From Myxococcales bacterium (lineage in GTDB: Bacteria > Lernaellota > Lernaellaia > Lernaellales > Lernaellaceae): a stretch of 64,000 nt of DNA. The translations under genes and the position numbers were made by a program. The notes beneath the pieces were generated by a model. It saw only the letters and a list, made by a program, of their open reading frames with translations, was not told the origin of the DNA and ran no database searches. The DNA lies in contig JAAYVF010000012.1 in assembly GCA_012517325.1 (NCBI GenBank), forward strand, positions 1 to 64,000. The letters run 5' to 3'. Shown here piece after piece: positions 9,901-17,919 of the stretch. Positions within the stretch are counted from its first letter, which is position 1; each line of letters starts with the position of its first letter.

Positions 9901-10445
9901 CTGGCGTATTTGCTGAAGCTCAGAATATGGCTGGTGCCCATGTCGGTCAGAAAGAACGGCGCATCCTCGGGGATCGGACCATCGGGTCGCAAGCCGACAA
10001 CCAGGATATTCGCCGGTTTGATCGCGCCGTGCACCGTCGCGGGCGGCAACTGGCCGAGGATTTCGCAGAGGCGATCGACGATCAGCGAGGCGACGCGCGG
10101 CTCGCCGGTCTGCTCCTCGTCCTGCAGGTATTTGAGCCATTCCCGCAGGCTGGCGCCGTTGATATATGGCATCAGCGCGTACTTGAAGCCTTCGTGCTCG
10201 CCGATTTCCAGCGGGCGCACGATCGACGGATGCACCACCGTCTTTTCGTCGTAAACGGCCTTGATTTTGGCGGCGCTGAAATAACTCGGCACGACGCGGG
10301 AGAAGAACACCTTCAGGGCGTATTTCTTGCCGTCTTCGACGACCCGGAACACCTCACCCATCGGCCCCGCGCCGATCAGCGCTTCGAGTTGAAACCGACC
10401 AGCGAAGGTCGTACCAACGGGCAGACCGCTTTTTGAAGTGGCCAT
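6984..10445 (-). CDS. Membrane-anchored Ser/Thr kinase-like receptor fused to an FGE-sulfatase-type domain
   Basis: The protein has 1153 residues. Residues 15-275 form a kinase fold: GAGPMG loop at 25-30, ATP-site Lys45, DMG at 168-170 in place of DFG, and APE at 195-197. The catalytic loop reads HGAIKPAN (139-146), so the HRD aspartate is Ala141 and the domain may be a pseudokinase. A Glu/Pro/Ala/Val-rich linker with tandem 12-residue repeats follows, then one membrane helix (SVGLWATIFGGLLVVAALGF). An outer region has TPR-like helices, and the C-terminus is an FGE-sulfatase-type domain (MRYVGGGSVRMGS, CSEAEWERSCKGP, GNVREWTSS, GFRCC). The pair of copper-binding cysteines of true FGE is not evident, so a binding role is likelier than formylglycine synthesis. 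Confidence 0.88.
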   Translation of the reverse strand: MATSKSGLPVGTTFAGRFQLEALIGAGPMGEVFRVVEDGKKYALKVFFSRVVPSYFSAAKIKAVYDEKTVVHPSIVRPLEIGEHEGFKYALMPYINGASLREWLKYLQDEEQTGEPRVASLIVDRLCEILGQLPPATVHGAIKPANILVVGLRPDGPIPEDAPFFLTDMGTSHILSFSKYASLQLSAGAPYYYLAPEFVSYGGKVTPQADQFALGVLIYEILTGKTPRKGFKPVSQLNPRVPEEWDDFLNRLMAQKPDQRFESLNEIRHRLTEMVGPLPALGAVKMPVREGPKTIEAKEADWVSNAFDNLLDNAIAQSESIVTGEEKQPSRTTPPPEEIRPPVAPPPTAAPAEEPPAEPPAAEPILPDEFKQVIDEAAGELFGEVSRRPEPAAAPEAGAAVEAAAAELFGESEPADEPAEVAEETVFAEEPAVVEEPAAVEEPAIVEEPEAAEEPAIVEEPEAAEEPAIVEEPEAAEEPAIVEEPAVVEEPIAAEEPAVVDEPVVAEEPAPVEAMPAEPVVEGPVVEEATAAEAPVEAAPGPIVEEPIAAEEPEPIAEEPIVSEEPEPIEEPAAEPEPAEETPAAEAAEEYTLHENQVAEAQAESDLFEKLVEEEKPAEPAAPVEAQPSPATMETGSRVSFDEVVGEAGRAADRPAEPEPAMQVRRPARAKTKSSVGLWATIFGGLLVVAALGFLAHSQGWFGLGGMTPTEPTPVVQAVETPTPEATPEASPEEGSPAANIADLINQANALIDQQKYTKPEDSCALLLLQQIEEMEPSNEFPAEARKKMLADLAKRIEKAMGDENYISAASLAEEGLVIKPDDTAFQKYLADAQKGLDTQSDAKKLAKLAEQLKWYMAKKIYVQPIGACALSTAEQMEKIQADNPDAAKARKDIVNLKIKETESYLAAKKWDEAIATAGEGLKAETKNAKLLNLKNQALAGKQAEVAEPVTPTPSVVVSKCPDGMRYVGGGSVRMGSAPDDPLHKPGEKNNTPTYVAAYCIDLYEFPNQPGSPPKTNVGWAEAKKSCEAQGKRLCSEAEWERSCKGPANSRFPYGNDFNPNVCATQNSNGQKRTVASAGGWAACRSGFGVYDMSGNVREWTSSPVAPGQAAYVVKGGAADEPDWAVRCGVRIAAGPGTASYLIGFRCCGSPNE
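9000..9125 (-). repeat. 36-bp minisatellite, 3.5 copies, in the kinase linker
   Basis: Three near-identical 36-base units occupy 9000-9035, 9036-9071 and 9072-9107, followed by half a unit to 9125. Each encodes the 12 residues EEPEAAEEPAIV in the cytoplasmic linker between kinase domain and membrane helix. The unit is a multiple of three, so changes in copy number would alter linker length without a frameshift. Shorter degenerate EEP units flank the array on both sides. Confidence 0.85.
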
Positions 10446-10557
10446 CGGCCCTCCGCAACAGATTGTTCGGCACTAATTCAGTATGACATAGAAACACAGA
10501 CCATGCGGACAAGCAAGCGGGATAGCGAGGGAAATTCACCTTTTCAACCGACGCCGC

Positions 10558-10587
10558 TTGACAGTGCCGGGCCGTCGTTTCTATCGT
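10558..10587 (+). promoter_or_regulatory. Sigma-70-type promoter for the ECF/FadL operon
   Basis: A perfect TTGACA at 10558-10563 is followed after 18 bases by TATCGT at 10582-10587. An AAGGA ribosome-binding sequence then stands before the ATG at 10619. This region is divergent from the kinase gene that starts at 10445. Confidence 0.55.
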
Positions 10588-10618
10588 GTTTGGCACCGCC
10601 ACTTTTAAGGATGGAAAC

Positions 10619-11614
10619 ATGGCCTCCCAGATCGGTTTGCTCTGGCAGAAACAGTCCCTGACCCTGCTGCTCGGTTTGGCCGGAACGCTGATCGTCGTCG
10701 CCTTGCTGCGCCGGTACGTCCTGCGCCGCCCGATCGATCTGTTCGCCATGTGGTCCAATACGCGAATGGTGGTTTACACGGCCGTGACCGGGGCGTTGTA
10801 TTTTGCGTTGCTGGTGCCGTTCAAATGGGCCGTCATGGTGCCGGGCTTCACGGAAATCCGCCCGGGCGTCGCCCTGCCCTTGTTTTTCTCGTTTCTGTTC
10901 GGTCCCGCCGCCGCCTGGGGAGCCGGCATCGGCAACTTCATCGGCGATTTTTTCGGGATGCTCGGCCCGAGCAGCCTCTTCGGTTTCTTCGGCAATTTCT
11001 TATTGGCTTATGCTCCCTATGCGATTTATCGCGCCTGGTGCGGGCATACGCTGCCGTCAAAATTGGGCATCAAAGCACCTTTCGTCATCGGCCTGGCGCT
11101 GCTCGGCGGAATTTTTTCCTGCGCGACGTTCATCGCCTGGGGTGTCCATTTGCTGGGGATGGTACCGTTCAAGATTTTGGCTCCGCTGATCGTCATCAAC
11201 AATTCGGTTGTCGGTCTGGTCCTGGCATTGCCGCTGATTCTGCTCATGCTGCCGCGCATCGAGCGGTGGGGCGTCACCTATTACGAGGTGCTCGACCCGG
11301 AAATCGCCCGGCCGTCGAAAACCGCGAAACTCGGTTCGGTGCTGTTCCTTGTCGGGGCGATCGGCGGCTGGCTGCTCGGCATGGGCATCAGCGTCGTCGG
11401 GTCGCCCGCGGCGCCGAAAGCGGAGGCCGCGCCCGTCGCGGCGACCGCGCCGGCAACCGCGCCGACCGAAGGGGAAACGGCGGCCGTTCCCACGCCATCC
11501 GCCGCCGCGCCGGCAACACCGGCTGACGCCGGCTCCGGATCGTCGGTCCTGCCGATCGCGTTGGGCGTGGCGCCGGCCGTGCTATTGATGATCATCGGCA
11601 TCCTGCTTTTGTGA
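10619..11614 (+). CDS. ECF transporter S (substrate-binding) component, extended
   Basis: The start is the ATG at 10619, preceded by AAGGA. The 331-residue membrane protein has an S-component-like core: VYTAVTGALYFALLVPF, FTEIRPGVALPLFFSFLFGP and GIGNFIGDFFGMLG. It would bind the substrate and dock on the A-A'-T module encoded next. The likeness is to the QueT/riboflavin-type S components, but the substrate cannot be read from sequence. Typical S components have about 180-200 residues. This one has an extra N-terminal helix and, after the core, a Pro/Ala-rich linker (about 265-305) ending in another membrane helix. The ATPase gene starts seven bases later. Confidence 0.75.
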   Translation: MASQIGLLWQKQSLTLLLGLAGTLIVVALLRRYVLRRPIDLFAMWSNTRMVVYTAVTGALYFALLVPFKWAVMVPGFTEIRPGVALPLFFSFLFGPAAAWGAGIGNFIGDFFGMLGPSSLFGFFGNFLLAYAPYAIYRAWCGHTLPSKLGIKAPFVIGLALLGGIFSCATFIAWGVHLLGMVPFKILAPLIVINNSVVGLVLALPLILLMLPRIERWGVTYYEVLDPEIARPSKTAKLGSVLFLVGAIGGWLLGMGISVVGSPAAPKAEAAPVAATAPATAPTEGETAAVPTPSAAAPATPADAGSGSSVLPIALGVAPAVLLMIIGILLL

Positions 11615-11621
11615 AAACGCC

Positions 11622-13295
11622 ATGACGACACCGCTCCGCCTCTCCGAAGTGCAATTTCAATATCGCCGCGCGGCATCGCCTTCGCTGCAAAACGTTTCCT
11701 TATCGCTTGAAGCCGGCCGGCTTACCGGGATCAGCGGCCGCACCGGCGCCGGAAAAACAACCTGCGTGCGCACCTTCAACGGCCTGATTCCCCACGTCAT
11801 CCCCGGCGACTTTCGCGGCCGGGTCGAGCTCTTCGGCCGCCCGCTCGAACGGTCGAACCGCCATGAGGCGATCCGCCGCGTCGGCATGGTCTTTCAGGAT
11901 TTCGAAGCGCAATTGTTTTCCACCACCGTCCGTGGCGAGGTCGCCTTCGTCCTGGAAACGGCCGGCCTCACTCCCGCCGCGATCCAAACGCGGGTGGCCG
12001 AATCCCTGGCGCGGGTCGGCCTGGCCGCGCTGGCCGAACGTGAGCCCGGCACGCTGTCGGGCGGGCAAAAGCAGCGGCTGGCGATCGCCTGCCTGCTGGC
12101 GGCGCGACCGGACATCCTGTTGCTGGACGAGCCGACCACCGACCTGGACCCGATCGGCAAGAGCGAGGTCGCCGCGATCCTGCGCGAGTTGGCCGACGCG
12201 GGGCACACGGTGGCGCTGGTCGAACACGAAACCGACCTGCTGGCGCGGGCGCGGCAAATCCATCTGCTGGCCGACGGCCGCCTGAGCGACACCCGGCCCC
12301 TGGACGGATTCCGCGACGAACCCGAGCGGCTGCTCGATTTCGGTATCCGGCCGCCCGATCTTTGGCGGTTGTGGCGCCGCATCGGTTTGACCGATCCGCC
12401 GGACGATGTCGAGGAGGCGGCGCGGCGGTTGCGCGAAAACGGCTTCGTCGCGACGCAACCCGCGAGCGACGAGCCGGCGCCGTCCCGCCGTGAACCGCTG
12501 TTCATCCTGGACCGCGTCGGCTTCGCCTACCCGGACGGCAACGCGGTGCTCGCCGATTTTTCCCTGACGATTCAGCGCGGCGAAAGCCTGGCCGTGCTCG
12601 GACCGAACGGCGCCGGCAAGACCACGCTGATCGGCCTGCTCAACGGCTTGCGCCGCCCGACGCAAGGGCGCGTCCTGTTTCGCGGCGCGGACATCGCCCG
12701 GCAAAGCGTCGGCCGCCTGGGCGCCGACATCGGCTTCGTTTTTCAGAACCCCGACCACCAGTTGTTTTCGCCGACGGTCTTCGAGGAAGTCGCGTTCGCG
12801 CTCAAGGTGCGCGGCGCGCCGGCGGCCGCTTGGCCGGCCAAGGTCGAGCGCGTGCTGGCGCTGGTCGGGCTGACGGGCGTCGAGGATCGCGACCCGTTCA
12901 CCATGACCAAGGGCGAGCGGCAGAAACTGGCCCTGGCATCGGTGCTGGTTCACGAACCCGAAGTGTTGATCCTCGACGAACCGACGACCGGCCTGGACGC
13001 GGCGGAACAGGAAGTCATGGCGGATCTGCTGCGGTCGCTGCAAGCGCGCGGCCATACGGTGCTGATCATCACCCACAGCATGGACACCGCGCTGGCGGTC
13101 GCCGACCGCGCGTTGGTCTTGGTCGACGGCCGGGCGCTCGCCGACGGTCCGACGCGCGAGGTTTTCGCCAACGAAAACCGCCTGGCCGCGGCGCAACTGC
13201 GGCCGCCCATGGCCGCCCGTTTGTCGGCCCGCCTGGGATGCGGGGCGCTGTCGCTGGCCGCGCTTGCGGCGCGCCTGCGACGGAGGCCGACATGA
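11622..13295 (+). CDS. ECF transporter ATPase, fused A-A' domains
   Basis: The 557-residue protein carries two complete ABC ATPase domains. Domain 1 has Walker A GRTGAGKTT (39-47), signature LSGGQKQRLAIA and Walker B DILLLDEPTTDLD. Domain 2, from about residue 290, has Walker A GPNGAGKTT, the variant signature MTKGERQKLALA and Walker B EVLILDEPTTGLD. The KGE variant is common in the second domain of fused EcfA/YkoD-type proteins. It would energise vitamin-type import with the S and T proteins on either side. The last four bases overlap the ecfT start (ATGA). Confidence 0.9.
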   Translation: MTTPLRLSEVQFQYRRAASPSLQNVSLSLEAGRLTGISGRTGAGKTTCVRTFNGLIPHVIPGDFRGRVELFGRPLERSNRHEAIRRVGMVFQDFEAQLFSTTVRGEVAFVLETAGLTPAAIQTRVAESLARVGLAALAEREPGTLSGGQKQRLAIACLLAARPDILLLDEPTTDLDPIGKSEVAAILRELADAGHTVALVEHETDLLARARQIHLLADGRLSDTRPLDGFRDEPERLLDFGIRPPDLWRLWRRIGLTDPPDDVEEAARRLRENGFVATQPASDEPAPSRREPLFILDRVGFAYPDGNAVLADFSLTIQRGESLAVLGPNGAGKTTLIGLLNGLRRPTQGRVLFRGADIARQSVGRLGADIGFVFQNPDHQLFSPTVFEEVAFALKVRGAPAAAWPAKVERVLALVGLTGVEDRDPFTMTKGERQKLALASVLVHEPEVLILDEPTTGLDAAEQEVMADLLRSLQARGHTVLIITHSMDTALAVADRALVLVDGRALADGPTREVFANENRLAAAQLRPPMAARLSARLGCGALSLAALAARLRRRPT

Positions 13296-14065
13296 GCCTG
13301 GCCTTCCGCCGCAACGCCGCCGCGCCGTTCGCGCAATCCCATCCGGTGGTACGCCTGATCGCCGCCGCCGCCTTGTTCGTGCCGCCGTTTTTCCGGGAGA
13401 GCGTCGAATACCAGGTCGGGTATGTCCTGCTGATGTTTCTGGCCGTCCTGGCGACTGGCGCGCTCGGCAACCTCTGGCGCCTGAAAGGAATCGCGCTGTC
13501 GATCTTTTTCGTATCGCTCGCGCTGTGGAGCCTGACCCTGCCCGGCGAAACCTTGCTCTGGCGCCTGGGACCGCTCGAAGTGCACCGCGAGGCGCTGCTC
13601 ATCGGGCTGTCGCGGGCCGTCCGGCTGCTTTCTTTTTTAATGATCGGCGTCACCTTCCTGACGCTGACCTCGATCGAGGAATTCACCTACGGCCTGCACC
13701 GGCTCGGCCTGCCCTATCGCGCCTGTTTTTCGGTCACCCTGTCGTTCCGGCTGGCCCCGCTGTTTCTGGAAGCCGCGCTGCAAATCGCCAACGCGCAGCG
13801 GACCCGGGGGCTGGATCTGGACGAAGGCAATTTCCTCGCGCGCTGGCGGCGCTACCTGCCGCTGATGATGCCGGTGGTGGTCTCCGGTTTCCGCCGCGCC
13901 GACCAACTGGCCGTGGCTTTGGAGGCGAAAGGGTTCTCGCTGCCCGGCCGGCGGGTCTTCCCGGCGGTCTATTCCTTTACCTGGCGCGAAGCCCTCTTGC
14001 TTTGCGGCGTATTTTTGCTCAATATCGGGGCATATTTTTTCGCGGATATCCGGCTTGCTGTTTGA
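13292..14065 (+). CDS. ecfT: ECF transporter T (transmembrane coupling) component
   Basis: The ATG at 13292 lies in an ATGA overlap with the ATPase gene. The 257-residue product has about five membrane helices. It carries the two coupling-helix signatures of EcfT, an Ala-Arg-Gly type motif in AQRTRGLDLD and a second in ALEAKGFSLPGR, which contact the two ATPase domains. It completes the ECF module. Only 27 bases separate its stop from the first FadL-type gene, so the transcript probably continues. Confidence 0.9.
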   Translation: MSLAFRRNAAAPFAQSHPVVRLIAAAALFVPPFFRESVEYQVGYVLLMFLAVLATGALGNLWRLKGIALSIFFVSLALWSLTLPGETLLWRLGPLEVHREALLIGLSRAVRLLSFLMIGVTFLTLTSIEEFTYGLHRLGLPYRACFSVTLSFRLAPLFLEAALQIANAQRTRGLDLDEGNFLARWRRYLPLMMPVVVSGFRRADQLAVALEAKGFSLPGRRVFPAVYSFTWREALLLCGVFLLNIGAYFFADIRLAV

Positions 14066-14092
14066 GACGACAACTCGAAAGCGGTAGGTAAT

Positions 14093-15436
14093 TTGCATCC
14101 CGTGGAATTTCTAAAATCAAATCGCCCGTTGCTCGCGGCGCTTCTTCTTTTACTTCTTCCATGCACGGCCTTCGCCGACGCCTTTTTCACCTACGGCGTG
14201 TCGCCGCGCACGATCGGCATGGGCAACGCGTTTTCCGCCACCGCCGACGACTGGACCGGCGCCTATTACAATCCCGGCGGCGTCGCGCTGCAGCACCGCC
14301 CGGTGCTCGGCGTCGGTTACATGGCCAACTTCGCCAACCTGAATTACATCGGCAAAAGCGAGGCCGAGTTGGACGAAAGCCGCGCCATGATCTTCGGCGC
14401 CAATTTCCCGCTGCCGTTCGACTCCGGCTTCCTGAAAGACCGCTTCACCTTCGGCGTCACCGGTTACATGCCGGAAGGCCGCCTGTTGCAAATGCGCGTC
14501 AACGCGCCGGCCAAACCAAGCCTGATCCTGCTGCAAAACGCCCACCGCACCAACGCGATGTACCCGGCGTTCGGCATCCAGTTGACCAAGGGCCTGGGCA
14601 TCGGCGGCGGCGTACAAACCTTCATCGACACCATCGGCGAAATCAACGCCTTCATCGACCCGGCGGGCAACGTGCAAACCGAGGTCGGCGAGGAATTACT
14701 GGTCACCTACTCGCCGACGGCCGGCGTGCTGTTCAAGCCGGGCGAGCACTGGGAAGCGATGAAGCCGTGGTCGTTCGGCTTCGTGTTCCGCGACGAGTCG
14801 TTCACCCGCTATCAGATTCCGGTCGGCGCGGTGCTCGACCAGATCCCCTTCATCGTCACCTTCAACGCGAAAAGCATCTTTACGCCGCGGCAGTACCTGC
14901 TGGCGATGGCCTACCAGCTCGGCCGGTGGCGTCTCGAAGGCGACGCTTCCTTTAACGAATGGTCGCGCTTCCCCGATCCGAACCTGAACATCACGGTGAC
15001 GGTCGACATCCCGATCATCCCGCTCAACTTCATCAACAGCATCAAGCGGGAGCCTAAATTCCACGACACTTTCTCCGGCCGCGTCGGTACCGAGGTGTCG
15101 GTATACGAGCACGCCAAGATCGACCTGCTGGCGCGCGGCGGCTACATGTTCGATCCGTCGCCGGTGCCGCCGCAAACGGGTTACACCAACCAGTTGGACG
15201 CGGATCGCCACGTCGGCGCGCTGTCGTTCGGCTGCAAGTGGAAGGGCGTGGGCGACACGCAGTTCGGCGCGCCGCTGCTGCTGGACCTGGTCTGGCAAAC
15301 GCAATACCTGCCGCGGCGGGTCGCGTATAAAAACGAATCGGTCAGCACCGACAATCCCGGCTACCCGAAAATCGGGCTGGAAGGCTGGCTGCACTTTGTC
15401 GGCATCTCGCTGAGCACCTACTTCGATTACGAATGA
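14093..15436 (+). CDS. Outer-membrane transport protein, OmpP1/FadL family (copy 1)
   Basis: This 447-residue protein has a signal peptide (hydrophobic core LLAALLLLLLPCTAFA). The mature start DAFFTYGVSPRTIGMGNAF matches the N-terminal plug of FadL-type barrels, and GAYYNPGGVAL is the family's N-terminal Asn-Pro motif. It should form an outer-membrane beta-barrel that passes hydrophobic molecules. The start used is a TTG at 14093; a GTG at 14102 would serve equally, since both precede the signal peptide. The stop overlaps the next gene by four bases. Confidence 0.88.
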   Translation: MHPVEFLKSNRPLLAALLLLLLPCTAFADAFFTYGVSPRTIGMGNAFSATADDWTGAYYNPGGVALQHRPVLGVGYMANFANLNYIGKSEAELDESRAMIFGANFPLPFDSGFLKDRFTFGVTGYMPEGRLLQMRVNAPAKPSLILLQNAHRTNAMYPAFGIQLTKGLGIGGGVQTFIDTIGEINAFIDPAGNVQTEVGEELLVTYSPTAGVLFKPGEHWEAMKPWSFGFVFRDESFTRYQIPVGAVLDQIPFIVTFNAKSIFTPRQYLLAMAYQLGRWRLEGDASFNEWSRFPDPNLNITVTVDIPIIPLNFINSIKREPKFHDTFSGRVGTEVSVYEHAKIDLLARGGYMFDPSPVPPQTGYTNQLDADRHVGALSFGCKWKGVGDTQFGAPLLLDLVWQTQYLPRRVAYKNESVSTDNPGYPKIGLEGWLHFVGISLSTYFDYE

Positions 15437-16758
15437 GCGGACGAATGCGGAAGATACTGCCGATTCTCGGGTTGTTGCTCTTGCTGGCCGGGCCCGCCTG
15501 GGCCGGTTCCTACGACGTTTTCGGAACCGGTTCGCGCGCGATCGCCATGGGCGGCGCCTACGCGGCCATCAGCGACGACCTCTCGGGCCTCTGGTACAAC
15601 ACCGCGGCCATCGCCCACGTGGAGCGGCTGCACACCGAACTGGGTTACGTGTACGCCGAGCCGACCCTGACGATCAACGGGCGCGAACAAGACATCGACA
15701 AGCACAGCGGCACGACCCTCGGCGGTATCCTGTCGACGAAAATCTGGAGCCACCGGCTGAGCCTCGGGCTCAATTTCTTCATGCCCGACGCGCACCTGAT
15801 GCGCTTTCTGGTGCTGTCGACGAACCAGCCGCACCAGGCGTTCACCCATAACGCCAACCACTCGTTCACCACGCTGATGGGCGCCGGCGTTGAAATCTTC
15901 CCCTGGATGTCCGCCGGCCTGGGCGTCAACCTGCTGGCCTCCGAGGTGGGCGGCGTCAACTTCTCGATCACCGAGGACAAGCCGAGCGAAGGCAACGTCT
16001 TCAGCAACCTGAGCCCGCTTTACGCCCTGATGGCCGGGCTGCATTTTCAGCCGCTCAAGCAATTGCGCGTCGGCGCCGCCTTCCGTGACAAGGTAGAAAT
16101 GCACTTCGAGCTGCCCAACGTCATCAAAATTCCGCCGCTCAAGATTTTCGACGGCAATCGCGTCGCCATCCTGCGCGAAACCCAGCTCAATCTGCTGGCG
16201 GTGTCCAACAGCCACTTCAGCCCCCGTACCTACTCCTTGGGCGTGGCCTACGAACCGACACCGCGCTTCCTGGCCAGCGCCGACGTCGATTTCTGCCAGT
16301 GGTCGGCGATGCGCAGCGACGCGCCGCGCGCCGAGGTCTACGTCAACGGCGGCCTGGCCGACATCTTTCCCACCAGCCCCGCGCCGGCCCCCAAGGAACC
16401 GGATTTCAACGACACCTTCGTCTACGCGGTCGGCGTGGAAGGGCGGCCGCTGCTGACCGACTCCTGGCGGCTGGATCTGCGCGGCGGCTATCGCTACCGG
16501 CCGACGCCGATCCCCAACCAGAATAGCGTCAACAACTATCTGGACGCCGACACCCACGTCTTCTCCGCCGGGATCGGCGCCCGAGGCGACAAACTGAGCG
16601 AATACCTGCCCCGCTCCGTGCAACTCGACGGCTACTACCAATATCAATACAGCCCCGAGCGGATTTACCACAAAGCCAGCGCCAACGATTTCGTTGGCGA
16701 CCTGCGCTTCGACCAGAACTGGTGGGCGGTCGGCTCCAGCGTGACGTTGAGGTTCTAA
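15433..16758 (+). CDS. Outer-membrane transport protein, OmpP1/FadL family (copy 2)
   Basis: The ATG lies in an ATGA overlap with copy 1. The 441-residue product has a signal peptide ending PAWAG and a plug-like mature start, GSYDVFGTGSRAIAMGGAY. LSGLWYNTAAIAHVERL matches the family's YNPAG region. The C-terminus ends in an alternating strand with a terminal Phe (SSVTLRF), as in outer-membrane barrels. It is a paralogue of copy 1 rather than a recent duplicate, as the two are clearly divergent. The coupling suggests a heteromeric pair or two related substrates. The next gene begins three bases on. Confidence 0.87.
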   Translation: MSGRMRKILPILGLLLLLAGPAWAGSYDVFGTGSRAIAMGGAYAAISDDLSGLWYNTAAIAHVERLHTELGYVYAEPTLTINGREQDIDKHSGTTLGGILSTKIWSHRLSLGLNFFMPDAHLMRFLVLSTNQPHQAFTHNANHSFTTLMGAGVEIFPWMSAGLGVNLLASEVGGVNFSITEDKPSEGNVFSNLSPLYALMAGLHFQPLKQLRVGAAFRDKVEMHFELPNVIKIPPLKIFDGNRVAILRETQLNLLAVSNSHFSPRTYSLGVAYEPTPRFLASADVDFCQWSAMRSDAPRAEVYVNGGLADIFPTSPAPAPKEPDFNDTFVYAVGVEGRPLLTDSWRLDLRGGYRYRPTPIPNQNSVNNYLDADTHVFSAGIGARGDKLSEYLPRSVQLDGYYQYQYSPERIYHKASANDFVGDLRFDQNWWAVGSSVTLRF

Positions 16759-16761
16759 GCC

Positions 16762-17919
16762 ATGCGAACCTACGCTAACATTCTCGGCCTGTTGCTCCTG
16801 GTCGTCCTGCTCGGTTGCGGCGGCGCCGGCGACCGCTACGGTTCGATCACGGGCATGCCGGCGGCCGGCATCTCGCCGTGGTACAAGGTCGACATGGACC
16901 CCACCGTGGACCTGGTTCAACCCTACATCCTGGTGGGCGACACGACCCACTACCTGACCGAACCCTCGTACATCATCAGCGGCGGCTTGCACCGGGTGAT
17001 CTACGAAATCGTCGAATACGACGAGACCGGCGACACCATTCTGGGCAGCACGTTGGCGATGGCGACCAGCGCGGACGGCATCGAATGGCAACCGGCGAAC
17101 GACGGGCAACCGGTTCTGATCCCCGACCAACCGTGGGAAGGCGACCGCGTCGGCGCGCCGGCGCTTCTCGCCGCGGGCGGACGTTACCTGCTCTGGTACG
17201 TCGGCGGCCGCGGGGCGGGCATCGGCTTCGCCGAAAGCGACGACGGCCTGGTCTGGGAAAAATCGGCCGACAACCCGGTGCTGGTTCCCGACCAGGAATG
17301 GGAAGCGGATCTGGTCGCCGCGCCGAGCGTTTTCTCGCATCACGGCACCTACCGCATGTTTTATTCCGGCGGCGCGGTGGACGGGACGGAAATCGCCGTC
17401 CTGGCCGGCAGCGCCATCGGTTTCGCCGACAGCCCGAATGGCCTGGTCTGGACGAAACGCGACGCCGCCGGCCGCACCAGTAAAAGCGATCCCGGCGAAG
17501 TGCGGCCCGTGCTGACGGCGTCGCAGCCCTGGGAAGGCATGGACGAGGAAACCGGTCTGGGCGGCGTCATGGCCAGCCCGTGCGTGCGCGTCGACCACCC
17601 GGCCGACCGCGACATCTTCCGTCTGTACTATACGGGCAATCAGGTTGGCGAGCCGGTGCTCATCGACACCGCCATCGGCTACGCGGGCAGCTTCGACGGC
17701 ATCCACTGGGAAAAGCTGGAAGACGCGTACAACCCCGTCCTCAACGAAAAATTCCCGCTGACGCTGTTCGGCGTCTCGCAATACATCGTATACGGCGAAA
17801 GCGCCCCCAGCGTCGTTAAAACCGGCAACGCCTACCGGATGCTCTTCAGCCAGACCGACATCCTCGGCACGAAACAAGGCATCGCCCTGGCCGTCAACCC
17901 GAACGTGGACGCACTGTGA
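16762..17919 (+). CDS. Lipoprotein with GH43/GH130-like beta-propeller repeats
   Basis: The 385-residue product has a lipoprotein signal with lipobox LLGC (Cys19). The mature part repeats a motif of the form SxDGxxWxxxxxxPVLxPDxxWE at least four times, each preceded by a GxYxMxYSGG-like strand. Examples are SADGIEWQPANDGQPVL, ESDDGLVWEKSADNPVL and SFDGIHWEKLEDAYNPVL. This pattern belongs to the five-bladed propellers of GH32/43/130-like proteins. Catalytic acids cannot be assigned, so binding or a scaffold role is as likely as hydrolysis. It sits between the FadL pair and two enzymes. The stop overlaps the next GTG start by four bases. Confidence 0.7.
   Translation: MRTYANILGLLLLVVLLGCGGAGDRYGSITGMPAAGISPWYKVDMDPTVDLVQPYILVGDTTHYLTEPSYIISGGLHRVIYEIVEYDETGDTILGSTLAMATSADGIEWQPANDGQPVLIPDQPWEGDRVGAPALLAAGGRYLLWYVGGRGAGIGFAESDDGLVWEKSADNPVLVPDQEWEADLVAAPSVFSHHGTYRMFYSGGAVDGTEIAVLAGSAIGFADSPNGLVWTKRDAAGRTSKSDPGEVRPVLTASQPWEGMDEETGLGGVMASPCVRVDHPADRDIFRLYYTGNQVGEPVLIDTAIGYAGSFDGIHWEKLEDAYNPVLNEKFPLTLFGVSQYIVYGESAPSVVKTGNAYRMLFSQTDILGTKQGIALAVNPNVDAL

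Noticed and set aside
15427-17877. 816-codon open frame antisense to the second FadL gene and the lipoprotein gene
   Set aside because: It has no signal, motif or neighbour logic, while the plus-strand frames have signal peptides, family motifs and start/stop coupling.
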